In this document: positions 32,531 through 40,121 of the stretch, piece after piece
Layout of the letters: each line of letters begins with the position of its first letter
Position numbering within the stretch: position 1 is the stretch's first letter
Assembly: GCF_001591825.1 (NCBI RefSeq)
Contig: NZ_BCVQ01000001.1
Span: 147,722-211,721 of the forward strand
DNA length: 64,000 nucleotides
Source of the DNA: Rossellomorea vietnamensis NBRC 101237
GTDB lineage: Bacteria; Bacillota; Bacilli; Bacillales; Bacillaceae_B
Reading direction: 5' to 3'
Notes under the pieces: model-generated
Databases searched by the model: none
Seen by the model: only the letters and a program-made list of their open reading frames with translations
Told to the model about the DNA's origin: nothing
Translations under genes and position numbers: made by a program

Positions 32531-32576
32531 AGAAGTAGCCACCCTACACAAACATGGAGGGTGGCTACTTCTGTTT
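32531..32576 (+). terminator. Terminator of the ABC exporter operon
   Basis: AGAAGTAGCCACCCT pairs with AGGGTGGCTACTTCT around a 12-base loop, followed by GTTTTT. Confidence 0.75.
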
Positions 32577-32684
32577 TTCCTTCTCCCCGGTCCCTTTCGA
32601 CTTCAAGCTGATGAAGAAAGGGACGATGATTAAAATGGAAAATTCAATCAAGGTGATGAGATGACCCAGCGCATAATAAACCAT
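32565..32684 (-). pseudogene. Fragment of a PTS EIIC 3' end (duplication remnant)
   Basis: A 39-residue minus-strand frame (ATG 32684, TAG 32567-32565) reads ALGHLITLIEFSILII then FFISLKSKGTGEKEKQK. It matches the last 45 residues of the EIIC at 34097 (VLGNLVSLIES ... FFISFKSKGTGEKEETEVA) in both protein and DNA. There is no ribosome site, and it starts beside a GTACCTGTCCCC-type repeat. It is best read as a decayed copy of the EIIC end. Together with the real gene it brackets the sigma/anti-sigma pair. Confidence 0.7.
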
Positions 32685-32700
32685 GATACCTGTCCCCACG
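32685..32700. repeat. ACCTGTCCCC element, copy 2 (partial)
   Basis: ATACCTGTCCCCACGGCT matches the element at 34027-34050 (about 32685-32702) but lacks the left arm. It sits between the EIIC fragment and the anti-sigma stop codon. Confidence 0.5.
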
Positions 32701-32702
32701 GC

Positions 32703-33353
32703 TTAAAGGTCAGAATGGTATAAATCGATTAATGATAGTTCTTTCGTGTGGTCTTTGTATTGGATTGATATTTTGTCATCAGCTGTCAGTTTTTTCTTTT
32801 TCCCATTATCCAGTAGTAATGTGTTTTCATCAAGAAACGTATACGTGATGTTGATTCCATCCATCAGGTTTGCCGGTGTGGATAGATCTTCTCGCATCTC
32901 ATACACGATCATATTGTCAGTATAGCCTTGATTCAGCTGCTCTTTTCTAAGTAACAGATAGCGGTTGTCTTGTTTTGAGGAAAAAGTCAGTGTAACCGTG
33001 TTCCCTTGTGTTTGGATTGTCGTTTGAACATCGTTTGGATCTGCTATCCACATTTTTATATAGAACAGGTAATAGCCAATGATCAACACGAGGAAAAGGG
33101 ATAGTAGTGAGGTGACGATCGTGAATATTTTCTTTCTGTTCTTTGATCGTACCTTTTTGAAGTAGTCCACATTTCTATCCTCTTTTGCCTGTACATGCAC
33201 ATGTTCTGACATCCATTCTTCTCGCATGTCATGTACATATTCTCTACAATCTTTGCACTGCTCCATATGTACGTCCATTTGCCTATTGGTCTCTTCGCTC
33301 GTTAAATGTTCCAGATAGCTCGGAACCAGATCTTTAAACACATGATGATTCAT
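32703..33353 (-). CDS. Zinc-finger anti-sigma factor
   Basis: A 216-residue membrane protein with an N-terminal anti-sigma zinc motif (HVFKDLVPSYLEH, then HMEQCKDCREY), one membrane helix (about 78-100) and an extracellular beta-rich domain of about 115 residues. It should hold the ECF sigma encoded just upstream until an envelope signal arrives. A GTG at 33365 overlaps the sigma gene; ATG 33353 after AAAGGGTGAT is preferred. Its 3' end abuts repeat elements. Confidence 0.78.
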   Translation of the reverse strand: MNHHVFKDLVPSYLEHLTSEETNRQMDVHMEQCKDCREYVHDMREEWMSEHVHVQAKEDRNVDYFKKVRSKNRKKIFTIVTSLLSLFLVLIIGYYLFYIKMWIADPNDVQTTIQTQGNTVTLTFSSKQDNRYLLLRKEQLNQGYTDNMIVYEMREDLSTPANLMDGINITYTFLDENTLLLDNGKKKKLTADDKISIQYKDHTKELSLIDLYHSDL

Positions 33354-33354
33354 T

Positions 33355-33840
33355 TTATTGATCACCCTTTCTTATCTGTTGTTTGGCACGGTAAAATGTG
33401 ACTCTTGCCCAATTCTCTGTTTCTCCCAAAATTGAGCCGATGTCTTTGAACGATAAATTCCCCAATAACCTGAGATAAAGGAGCTCACGTTTTTTCTCGC
33501 TAAGTTGTTGCGCCTGCTGAAAAAAGTGGATTTTGTCTTCGTTTTGAATATATTGGTCTTCCACATTGTAAACGGGAGTGTGTTCATTGCTTAGTGATTC
33601 CACTAACCGGTGCTTCTTCCTTTCGCGATTCACTTCTTGCAGCCAAACGTTCTTGGCAATCGAACAGAGCCAGGTTGAAAACGAGGCTTTTCCATTTTCT
33701 CGAAAATGATCGATGGACTTGATGGCCTGATAAAATGTCTCTTGAGTCAACTCCTCGGCAGCTTGAGCGTCATTTGTCAGGGTTACTAGGTATCTAAAAA
33801 TAAAATCTGCGTATTCTTGATAAACTTCTTCCTTATCCAC
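33355..33840 (-). CDS. ECF sigma factor
   Basis: A 161-residue sigma factor. Region 2 contains DAQAAEELTQETFYQAIKSI and FSTWLCSIAKNVWLQEVNRE. Region 4 contains QLSEKKRELLYLRLLGNLS and IGETENWARVTFYRAKQQIR-like helices. GTG start after AAAGGAGGTAAGAC. It is coupled to the zinc-finger anti-sigma. No clear ECF promoter is visible upstream. It belongs to the SigM/SigW-like broad class by length; the regulon is unknown. Confidence 0.88.
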   Translation of the reverse strand: MDKEEVYQEYADFIFRYLVTLTNDAQAAEELTQETFYQAIKSIDHFRENGKASFSTWLCSIAKNVWLQEVNRERKKHRLVESLSNEHTPVYNVEDQYIQNEDKIHFFQQAQQLSEKKRELLYLRLLGNLSFKDIGSILGETENWARVTFYRAKQQIRKGDQ

Positions 33841-34026
33841 GTCTTACCTCCTTTTCGATAAAGTTGTGGTCACAAGAGAATGAATCCTTTTAAAGACTTA
33901 ATCATCTATTACTCCAGAAAAACGTTCATTCGTTACAAAAAATATGTAAAAATTTCTCAAGGACTAGATTACAGGAAAAACTTCCTTTAGAGAATGGTTT
34001 TTTTTCTATTGTCATTGATTTCACAC

Positions 34027-34050
34027 GCCACGGTACCTGTCCCCATGGCT
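34027..34050. repeat. GGTACCTGTCCCC element, copy 3
   Basis: GCCACGGTACCTGTCCCCATGGCT has imperfect arms GCCA/TGGC. It is the same family as 29692 and 32685. It lies just beyond the terminator of the PTS operon. Confidence 0.55.
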
Positions 34051-34056
34051 CACAAC

Positions 34057-34087
34057 GAAAAAAGCCACCCGCAACTCGTGGGTGGCT
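34057..34087 (-). terminator. Terminator of the PTS operon
   Basis: On the minus strand AGCCACCCAC pairs with GGGTGGCT around the loop GAGTTGC, followed by six T. Confidence 0.75.
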
Positions 34088-34096
34088 GAATTCATT

Positions 34097-35464
34097 TTAA
34101 GCTACTTCCGTTTCTTCCTTCTCCCCAGTCCCTTTCGACTTAAAGCTGATGAAGAACAGGATGGCAAGAAGAACGATGATGGAGACGAATACCATCATAT
34201 TGGATTCAATCAGACTAACAAGGTTTCCAAGCACGATGCCGACTAAACCGAAGTCTGCATCTCCAAACGTAGTTCCCTGGAATCCGAGTGAACTTAATAC
34301 CGGTAATAGGAGGGCCGGCAGGAAGCTGATCATGACTCCGTTCGCCATGGAACCGATGACGGCACCGCGGCGTCCGCCTGTGGCATTACCAAACACTCCG
34401 GCCGCTGCCCCTGTGAAGAAGTGGGGGACGAGTCCCGGAACGATGACTTTCAATCCTAGTAGTGGAAGGAAAAGCATGCTCACAAGTCCGGCGATGAAGC
34501 TGAATAGAAATCCGATGATGACGGCGTTCCCTGCAAATGGGAAGATCGCCGGGCAATCAAGGGCGGGTTTAGCATTCGGGACGACTTTGTCCGCGATCCC
34601 TTTGAAGGCAGGTACGATTTCACCAAGGAGCATGCGCACCCCTGCTAAAATGATGTACACACCAACAGCGAATGTGATCCCTTGCATAAAGGCGAAAACA
34701 AGGAAGTTCTGTCCTCCGCTTAATTCTCCTTCGACGAAAGCTGGACCGGCTGCGCCAGCTACGACGAAGAACAGGATGACCATTGTCAGGGAAACGGAAA
34801 CGGATGTATCGCGCAGGAATCCGAGTGACTTTGGCACTTTGATTTCTTCTGTCGATTTGCTTCCTTTTCCAACGGCTTTCCCGACCATCGCTGACACTAA
34901 ATACCCGATCGATCCGAAGTGACCGACGGCAAAATCATCTGAACCCGTGACTTTGCGAGTGAACGGCTGAAGCATTGCTGGAGACAGGACCATCAATGCC
35001 CCAAGGATGATCGAACCAAGAACGATCAACGGTACTCCCGTGAATCCACCGGTCGTCAGGATAACGGCGATCATGCAGGCCATGAACATGGTATGATGTC
35101 CTGTTAAGAAGATGTATTTAAAAGGACTGAATCGTGCAATCAGAATATTGACCACCATACCGAACAGCATGATCATCGCGGTTTCCGTACCGAAGCTTTC
35201 CTGTGCAAGAGCCACGATCGCTTCGTTGTTCGGGATGACCCCATCGACTTCGAAGGCATGATTGAACATGCTGCTGAATTGCCCAAGGGACTGGACGAGT
35301 ACATTTGCACCCGCCCCGAGGATGACGAAGCCCATGACCGTTTTAAGGGTTCCGGACACGACATCCCCCGAATTCTTCCGTTGAATAAGGAGCCCGATTA
35401 AGGCGAATAGACCGACAAGGATCGCAGGTGTACCGAGTATATCCTTCATTATGATATCAATCAT
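34097..35464 (-). CDS. PTS EIIC, ascorbate (UlaA/SgaT) family
   Basis: A 455-residue, about 11-segment sugar channel of the UlaA type. Family landmarks are GFVILGAGANVLVQSL near residue 50, LTGHHTMFMACMIA, and NATGGRRGAVIGSMANGVMI. It would import and, with EIIA/EIIB, phosphorylate an ascorbate-like or pentitol-like substrate. It is third in the order regulator-EIIA, EIIB, EIIC. No catabolic gene is nearby, so the substrate is undetermined. A copy of its 3' end lies at 32565. Confidence 0.87.
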   Translation of the reverse strand: MIDIIMKDILGTPAILVGLFALIGLLIQRKNSGDVVSGTLKTVMGFVILGAGANVLVQSLGQFSSMFNHAFEVDGVIPNNEAIVALAQESFGTETAMIMLFGMVVNILIARFSPFKYIFLTGHHTMFMACMIAVILTTGGFTGVPLIVLGSIILGALMVLSPAMLQPFTRKVTGSDDFAVGHFGSIGYLVSAMVGKAVGKGSKSTEEIKVPKSLGFLRDTSVSVSLTMVILFFVVAGAAGPAFVEGELSGGQNFLVFAFMQGITFAVGVYIILAGVRMLLGEIVPAFKGIADKVVPNAKPALDCPAIFPFAGNAVIIGFLFSFIAGLVSMLFLPLLGLKVIVPGLVPHFFTGAAAGVFGNATGGRRGAVIGSMANGVMISFLPALLLPVLSSLGFQGTTFGDADFGLVGIVLGNLVSLIESNMMVFVSIIVLLAILFFISFKSKGTGEKEETEVA

Positions 35465-35493
35465 GTGTATCGCTCCTTCTTTTTAAAAGTGGA

Positions 35494-35760
35494 CTAGATA
35501 TTTTGTTCCAATGCTGCGCGAAGTTCATTCTTATCCATCAAGTTCTTCAACTTCACCACATTCTTGCGGCCATCTTCAAGGCTCTCGACGATATCTTCAG
35601 AACCGAGGAATAGATCCGCTTGTTCCGTCTTGGCTGTTGTCAAATCCGTGTGGGATACTTCTGCTTCTTTCCCCATATCCTTCAATGCTGCTTTTACGTT
35701 CATTTCTACGATCATGCTGCTTCCTAATCCGTTTCCACATACGACTAATACTTTTTTCAT
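35494..35760 (-). CDS. PTS EIIB, lactose/ascorbate type
   Basis: An 88-residue EIIB. The phosphorylated Cys is in VVCGNGLGSSMIV (Cys about 8). The fold is short alpha/beta, as in UlaB. ATG 35760 is nine bases from GAGGAGG; an ATG at 35766 is only three bases away. It lies 29 bases before the EIIC gene and 19 bases after the regulator stop. Confidence 0.85.
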   Translation of the reverse strand: MKKVLVVCGNGLGSSMIVEMNVKAALKDMGKEAEVSHTDLTTAKTEQADLFLGSEDIVESLEDGRKNVVKLKNLMDKNELRAALEQNI

Positions 35761-35779
35761 TTTCATTTCCTCCTCAAAT

Positions 35780-37879
35780 TTATACTTCGACTGTTTGATT
35801 GATTAATTCGATGATGGTTTCTTGATCGTTTGCTGCGATCAACTTTTCAACATTGCCTTCATTTGATAATAATTCAGTAAGCTGTGCGAGTGCTTTCAAG
35901 TGCGTTTGATTATCGATCGCCGCGAGCACGATGATGAGTTGGGCGCGGTGCTTTTCTTTTTCGGAAAAATAAACCGGTTCCTCAAGTCGCAGGAAGCTCA
36001 TCCCCAGCTGTTCGACACCTGTTTCAGGACGTGCGTGGGGGATGGCGATATTCGGTGCGATGACGATATAAGGACCCAATTCCTTCACGTTCGTGATCAT
36101 CGCTTCCACATAATCCGGTCGGATCGATTGCTGTTTGACAAGGGGCTCACTCGCCACCTTGATGGCTTCCTCCCAATCCGTGACACGGTCTTTCAGCTGG
36201 ATCGTCTGTTCTGTCAGTAATTCATTAAGCATAGGCTTTCTGAGCTCCTTTATCGTGGGAGTAGTTTGTTCTAAAAGCTGGACCAGTTCTTTCTTCAATG
36301 CGTCTTCTTCATGGACGGTTGCGTATCGCTTGATCACATCCATCAGAAGATCGGTCCGGTTCTTTTCGGTCGGCTTCGAGTCGAAAAGCTCGTTCATCCT
36401 TTGCATGACCCGTTCCTTTTCGGAATTGGTCAAAATGGCGGGCACGTGGATGACGGGAATCTCTTTTTCTTTTATATAATTGGTGGAGAATATAATATCC
36501 GCCTCGTACTCGTTCGTTCGATAGTCCCTCATGGAGAGCGTCGTGATGACATTCAGCCCGGCAATCAGATTCTCGAGCTGGGTCCGGAGCATATTGGATG
36601 TCCCGATCCCGTTTTCACAGACGATCAGGGCTTTGAACTTCGTCTCGACCTTTTTCTTCTCTTTCGTCAACCATCCTCCGAAGTGAAGAGTGATATAAGC
36701 TGCCTCTTCATCGGGTACGGATTTCCCAACATATAGTTCCAGATGTCTCATGACCCGCTTAGTCAGGTGAAAGATGTCCGGGTACGTCGTTTGAATGCTG
36801 TCAGCCAGATCATTCGCAATCGAGAGCCCGTACTTGAGCCGGTAAAACGTCGGTTTGATATGGGAGATCAGGTTTTCCTCTAGTCCCTGTTTGTCATCGA
36901 ACACGACACAGGAGTAAAGCTGGAAATCATGGATCATCCGTTGAACGACTTCCTTCAGCCCGGATAATTCCTGTTCCGTATAGCGGTTGAAGTTATCCTG
37001 CTGGACTTTGGATCCGAGCAGGTTCATCGTAATGAAACAAACCTCATCATCCGGGAAAGTGACGTCCAGCTTATTGGTGATATGAAGGGCTGCCCGGTAG
37101 GCTTCAGTCTGTTTCAACACTTCTTTTTCCTCGTCAGGGACCGAAATGAACCTGTGCAGCTCGATCCGCTTCATGATCATCAGGATTTGAAGCGACAGGA
37201 TCTCGACCATTTCATCGGTCAGCGTCAATCCCAATTCCTTTTCCGCTTCATAAAGAATTTCCCGCACCAGGCGTCTTTGCTCCGTTTCCTGTGACCACGT
37301 ATCCGCTTCCGGTTGAATCATCCGATGAACCTCATTCCGGACATTCTGCCAATCATGGTGGGAAAATATGGTCGCAAGAATCGTGGAAAGCATTGTTCGC
37401 TTTGCCTCTTCGGGACCCTTCAACCGGTAGCCTGATCCTTTTTTGTAATAAAGGTGGAGTCCGGCTTCACGAAATTCCTTCTTGATGTCTTTAATCACCT
37501 TCGCGATCGTTCCCCGGCTCATGCTCGTAAGATCCATGAACCGCTGCATCGACGCATCCTGTTCCTCCAAGAGGATGGAGGCTTTAATCAGGACTTCGCG
37601 CTCTTCTTTCGATAACTGATACTGCCAATCTTCAAAACTCTGATCCTTCGAAATCATCAACTTCGATTTCGAATCAGGGGGCAAAAACAACCCCTTTCCA
37701 TGCTGACTTTCAATCGGTTTCAAGCCTTCCGTCCTCAGCCAGCTGTTGATCTGATCGAGGTCGTAATAAATGGTCCTTTGGGACAGGTTCATTCTGGCAA
37801 CCAGTTCCTTAGTCGGGACCGGGTCAGGCGAATGCTGAATGATGGATAATAAGTGTGCACGTCTTTTATCCAGTACCAT
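35780..37879 (-). CDS. PRD-type activator with EIIB-like and EIIA domains
   Basis: A 699-residue BglG/MtlR-type regulator. An N-terminal HTH (NLSQRTIYYDLDQINSWL) is followed by a second Mga-like HTH (about 90-170), two PRDs (conserved His in ELHRF and HLELYVG regions), an EIIB-like domain (ALIVCENGIGTSNML) and a C-terminal EIIA-2 domain (NIAIPHARPETG, active His). It probably activates its own PTS operon and also supplies the EIIA. Ribosome site GAGGAGGATCC. Phosphorylation by HPr and EIIB would set its activity. Confidence 0.87.
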   Translation of the reverse strand: MVLDKRRAHLLSIIQHSPDPVPTKELVARMNLSQRTIYYDLDQINSWLRTEGLKPIESQHGKGLFLPPDSKSKLMISKDQSFEDWQYQLSKEEREVLIKASILLEEQDASMQRFMDLTSMSRGTIAKVIKDIKKEFREAGLHLYYKKGSGYRLKGPEEAKRTMLSTILATIFSHHDWQNVRNEVHRMIQPEADTWSQETEQRRLVREILYEAEKELGLTLTDEMVEILSLQILMIMKRIELHRFISVPDEEKEVLKQTEAYRAALHITNKLDVTFPDDEVCFITMNLLGSKVQQDNFNRYTEQELSGLKEVVQRMIHDFQLYSCVVFDDKQGLEENLISHIKPTFYRLKYGLSIANDLADSIQTTYPDIFHLTKRVMRHLELYVGKSVPDEEAAYITLHFGGWLTKEKKKVETKFKALIVCENGIGTSNMLRTQLENLIAGLNVITTLSMRDYRTNEYEADIIFSTNYIKEKEIPVIHVPAILTNSEKERVMQRMNELFDSKPTEKNRTDLLMDVIKRYATVHEEDALKKELVQLLEQTTPTIKELRKPMLNELLTEQTIQLKDRVTDWEEAIKVASEPLVKQQSIRPDYVEAMITNVKELGPYIVIAPNIAIPHARPETGVEQLGMSFLRLEEPVYFSEKEKHRAQLIIVLAAIDNQTHLKALAQLTELLSNEGNVEKLIAANDQETIIELINQTVEV

Positions 37880-37926
37880 GAGGATCCTCCTCTAGTTAAT
37901 TTTGCATATTTATATTCTTGTTTAGT

Positions 37927-37938
37927 AGATGATCATCT
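37927..37938. promoter_or_regulatory. 12-bp palindromic operator near the PTS promoter
   Basis: AGATGATCATCT is a perfect palindrome just downstream of the -10 box of the PTS operon promoter. Confidence 0.35.
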
Positions 37939-37947
37939 TATGAGTCT

Positions 37948-37976
37948 AGTATATAGGTAATTAATCAGTAATGAAA
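37948..37976 (-). promoter_or_regulatory. Promoter of the PTS operon
   Basis: Minus strand TTTCAT (37971-37976), 17 bases, TATACT (37948-37953), about 70 bases before the regulator start. Confidence 0.5.
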
Positions 37977-38123
37977 GGGGTTTCACTGTGTAGAGTTTGT
38001 ATGGGGTATTTTTGCAAAAATGAACAGTTGAGTGAAATGAGTGATGATACTGGGATTTTGGATTGTCAAAGGGTGCGAGGTTTGAAATAATTGGAAAGAG
38101 AAGCCGTATCAAGGAGGCAAACC

Positions 38124-38453
38124 ATGACGAATGATTTTTATTGTGATGAGGTATTAAGCGGGAAAACAGAAGTGAAAAAGGTGCTCGAAACAGAAAATGT
38201 CCTTGCCTACCATCACACCAGGCCGTTTTATCCTGTCCATATCGTGGCGATTCCCAAGAAACATGTTCCATCACTCCTCACACTGGAAGAAGAGGATAAC
38301 GAATTATTGCTCGAACTATTAGGCGTCATAAAAAAAGTTGCGCGAATGGTCACGAATGAGCATGGTGCGTGTAAAGTCATCACAAATATGGGAGACTACC
38401 AGGACTCGAAGCACCTTCACTGGCATATTGTTTCTGGTAAGGCCTTGCGATAG
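38124..38453 (+). CDS. HIT family protein (first of two)
   Basis: A 109-residue histidine-triad protein: HHTRPFYPVHIVAIPKKHV in the centre and the triad KHLHWHIVSG at the end (HxHxH). HIT proteins hydrolyse nucleoside phosphoramidates or dinucleotides. ATG 38124 follows AAGGAGG; the frame from 38091 has no site. It is short for HinT (about 115-140). Another HIT gene follows 27 bases later. Confidence 0.8.
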   Translation: MTNDFYCDEVLSGKTEVKKVLETENVLAYHHTRPFYPVHIVAIPKKHVPSLLTLEEEDNELLLELLGVIKKVARMVTNEHGACKVITNMGDYQDSKHLHWHIVSGKALR

Positions 38454-38480
38454 AACTGAGAGTAAGAAAGGAGGAAACAC

Positions 38481-38894
38481 ATGACCAATCAAGAAACCTG
38501 TCCATTCTGCCATCCGGAACAGGACAAAGATCAAAACATCGTATTCGAAAATGAATCCTGCTTTTTCTTGCAGCATAACAAGCACCAGGATGTACTGCAA
38601 GGGTCCGGCGTCATCGTGCCGAAAAGTCATCACGCCAATGCTTTCGAGTTAACAAAAAAAGAATGGAACGATACATATGAGTTGTTACAGCAAGCAAAAG
38701 TGTACCTAGACGAAGAGTATTCCCCGGACGGCTATACCCTTGGATGGAATGTCGGAGAGGTATCCAATCAGTTTATTTTCCATTGTCATCTGCAAGTGAT
38801 CCCGAGATATAATGACGAACCGCTGGCCGGAAAAGGGGTTCGTTACTGGTTAAAGCAACCGGAAAATAAAAGGAAGACTTCGAATGTAAAATAG
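38481..38894 (+). CDS. HIT-like protein with CxxC motif (second)
   Basis: A 137-residue HIT-superfamily protein. It starts with a CPFCHPE zinc-type motif; PKSHHANAFELT is central and FHCHLQVIPRY is the triad region (HxHxQ, as in GalT- or Ap4A-phosphorylase-like members). Nucleotide transfer or hydrolysis is likely. It is downstream of another HIT gene and 28 bases before the SunI-like gene. Ribosome site AAAGGAGG. Confidence 0.78.
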   Translation: MTNQETCPFCHPEQDKDQNIVFENESCFFLQHNKHQDVLQGSGVIVPKSHHANAFELTKKEWNDTYELLQQAKVYLDEEYSPDGYTLGWNVGEVSNQFIFHCHLQVIPRYNDEPLAGKGVRYWLKQPENKRKTSNVK

Positions 38895-38922
38895 GAAGAA
38901 ATTTGAAACAGGAGTGGTCAGA

Positions 38923-39183
38923 ATGGAAGTAAAGGTATCAACGAACAATGAGAACCTGCGAATCAAATGGCAGTTAAGTCAAATAGACATTCCTCTTTCA
39001 GAAATCAAAGACGTAACGATGGATGATACATATGGTGGTGAAGATCATAAGGCCATCCGAATCGGATTACCTTATGGTCACACAGATAGAGTCGTCATCA
39101 AGACCCATTCTGAGACGTATATTCTCTATACAAGCAATGGTGGATTAAAAGACAAGATTCTATCATTCTTGGAAGCAAGTTAA
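38923..39183 (+). CDS. SunI/YnzG-like PH-domain protein
   Basis: An 86-residue protein of the bacterial PH-like fold found in SunI (sublancin immunity) and YnzG: LRIKWQLSQIDIPLSEIKDV, DDTYGGEDHKAIRIGLPYG, TDRVVIKTHSETYILYTS. SunI guards B. subtilis against its own bacteriocin. This copy has no N-terminal membrane anchor, whereas SunI is membrane-bound by one. No sublancin-type precursor or glycosyltransferase is nearby. The genes that follow in the same operon are two small membrane proteins and a 25-residue peptide. ATG 38923 follows AGGAGTGG. Confidence 0.7.
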   Translation: MEVKVSTNNENLRIKWQLSQIDIPLSEIKDVTMDDTYGGEDHKAIRIGLPYGHTDRVVIKTHSETYILYTSNGGLKDKILSFLEAS

Positions 39184-39348
39184 ATGAGTTTCTGGATGTG
39201 GGTCGCCATTTCTTTACCACTGGTTGGCGGTACCGTCGCTGCTCATTCCGGTAAGAAAAAAACGGAAAGAAAACATGTGATTGCCTTGCTGTGGTTTATT
39301 GTGGCCGTGATACTCTTTTTCTTTTGGTGGTTTAACAGAGGAATTTAA
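39184..39348 (+). CDS. Small two-segment membrane protein
   Basis: A 54-residue protein that starts on the base after the SunI-like stop codon, so it is translated by coupling (GGAAGCAAG lies in the end of the previous gene). Segments are at about 2-20 and 32-50, with a basic loop GKKKTERK. The end is aromatic (FFFWWFNRGI). Unrecognised. The tight spacing suggests a functional link to the SunI-like protein. Confidence 0.6.
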   Translation: MSFWMWVAISLPLVGGTVAAHSGKKKTERKHVIALLWFIVAVILFFFWWFNRGI

Positions 39349-39362
39349 TAGGGGGTGGCAAC

Positions 39363-39641
39363 TTGTTGATGTTAGAGGGATGGCTGCCAATCATCGTGCT
39401 TTTTGTCATTTCAGCTTGCCTGATTGTGGTGATGGCCAGGTATACCCGTAATCATATCGTATTCAGTTTGTCTGCACTATTGGGCAGTGTCTGTCTTGGA
39501 ACCATTCTATTCAGTATATTCATGGTCGGCGGCTGGGATGGGATGGCAATCGGTTTTTATGCCATTGCTGTGTTTCTTGGTCTAGCTATCGGAACGGCTA
39601 TCAGCCCGTTCGTTAAGAAAAAGGAAGGGGTGAGTGGATGA
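39363..39641 (+). CDS. YesK-like membrane protein
   Basis: A 92-residue protein with three membrane segments and the VGGWDGMAIGFYAIAV block shared with the YesK-like protein at 28276. TTG start at 39363 after TAGGGGGTGG; later TTG/ATG codons are possible. The stop overlaps the next gene's ATG (ATGA). Confidence 0.6.
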   Translation: MLMLEGWLPIIVLFVISACLIVVMARYTRNHIVFSLSALLGSVCLGTILFSIFMVGGWDGMAIGFYAIAVFLGLAIGTAISPFVKKKEGVSG

Positions 39642-39715
39642 TGGCACTATTGACGGCGATCGGTGATGTCATCGCGGCCATTGCTGTATCGTTTCTGAAG
39701 GATAGAAAGAAATGA
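39638..39715 (+). CDS. 25-residue delta-lysin/PSM-like peptide
   Basis: A 25-residue frame (MMALLTAIGD then VIAAIAVSFL then KDRKK) with a very strong site (GGAAGGGGTGAG) and ATGA overlap with the previous gene, so it is surely translated. It has no leader or Cys. A hydrophobic, amphipathic helix ends in a basic tail. The TAIGD motif and KK end recall staphylococcal delta-lysin (ISTIGDLV ... KFTKK). It may be a leaderless membrane-active peptide or a tiny membrane subunit. It is last in the HIT/SunI-like operon, followed by a terminator. Confidence 0.55.
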   Translation: MMALLTAIGDVIAAIAVSFLKDRKK

Positions 39716-39772
39716 TCCCCGATTCTACTATATTAGCCGTTTGCCCAAATCCACATCTAAACTATCCCGCTT

Positions 39773-39808
39773 CTCTCCATGGAGGCGGGATTCTTATATG
39801 ATTTTTTC
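39773..39808 (+). terminator. Terminator of the HIT/SunI-like operon
   Basis: ATCCCGC pairs with GCGGGAT around a 12-base loop, then a T-rich stretch. Confidence 0.6.
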
Positions 39809-40121
39809 CAAAGGTAATCCTTATTTCCATAAAATAACGTTTGTGTAATAGGGAAATATATATAGTTTTCTTTCGTAATTCAGTAAAATAGAAGATGTGG
39901 GTCCATTCGCCTACCTGAATAATGGAAGCGTCTTCTTCTAAGCCGCATGGTGGCCGGAAGGAATTTAGGTGAGTTGTTCAACAAGATCGTTCGGAATCCG
40001 ATATAAATAAGAAAGCATCCCTTGACACCTTCCACGGTGAAAATCCGTCTGGAAAAGAATAACTTGATCACCCCACAAGGGATTCAACAGCTGCATGATC
40101 ATCGCAAAAGGGGAGAGGTTA
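39809..40121. other. Non-coding leader of the histidine kinase
   Basis: About 310 bases without a supported gene. Short frames (from 40022 on the plus strand and 39880-40071 on the minus strand) lack ribosome sites. An A/T-rich stretch at 39830-39895 may hold the kinase promoter. Confidence 0.3.

Noticed and set aside
34149..34922. 257-codon plus-strand frame
   Set aside because: Antisense to the PTS EIIC gene, whose membrane pattern and motifs are clear. The translation is rich in Pro/Met/Lys, typical of shadow frames of membrane proteins.
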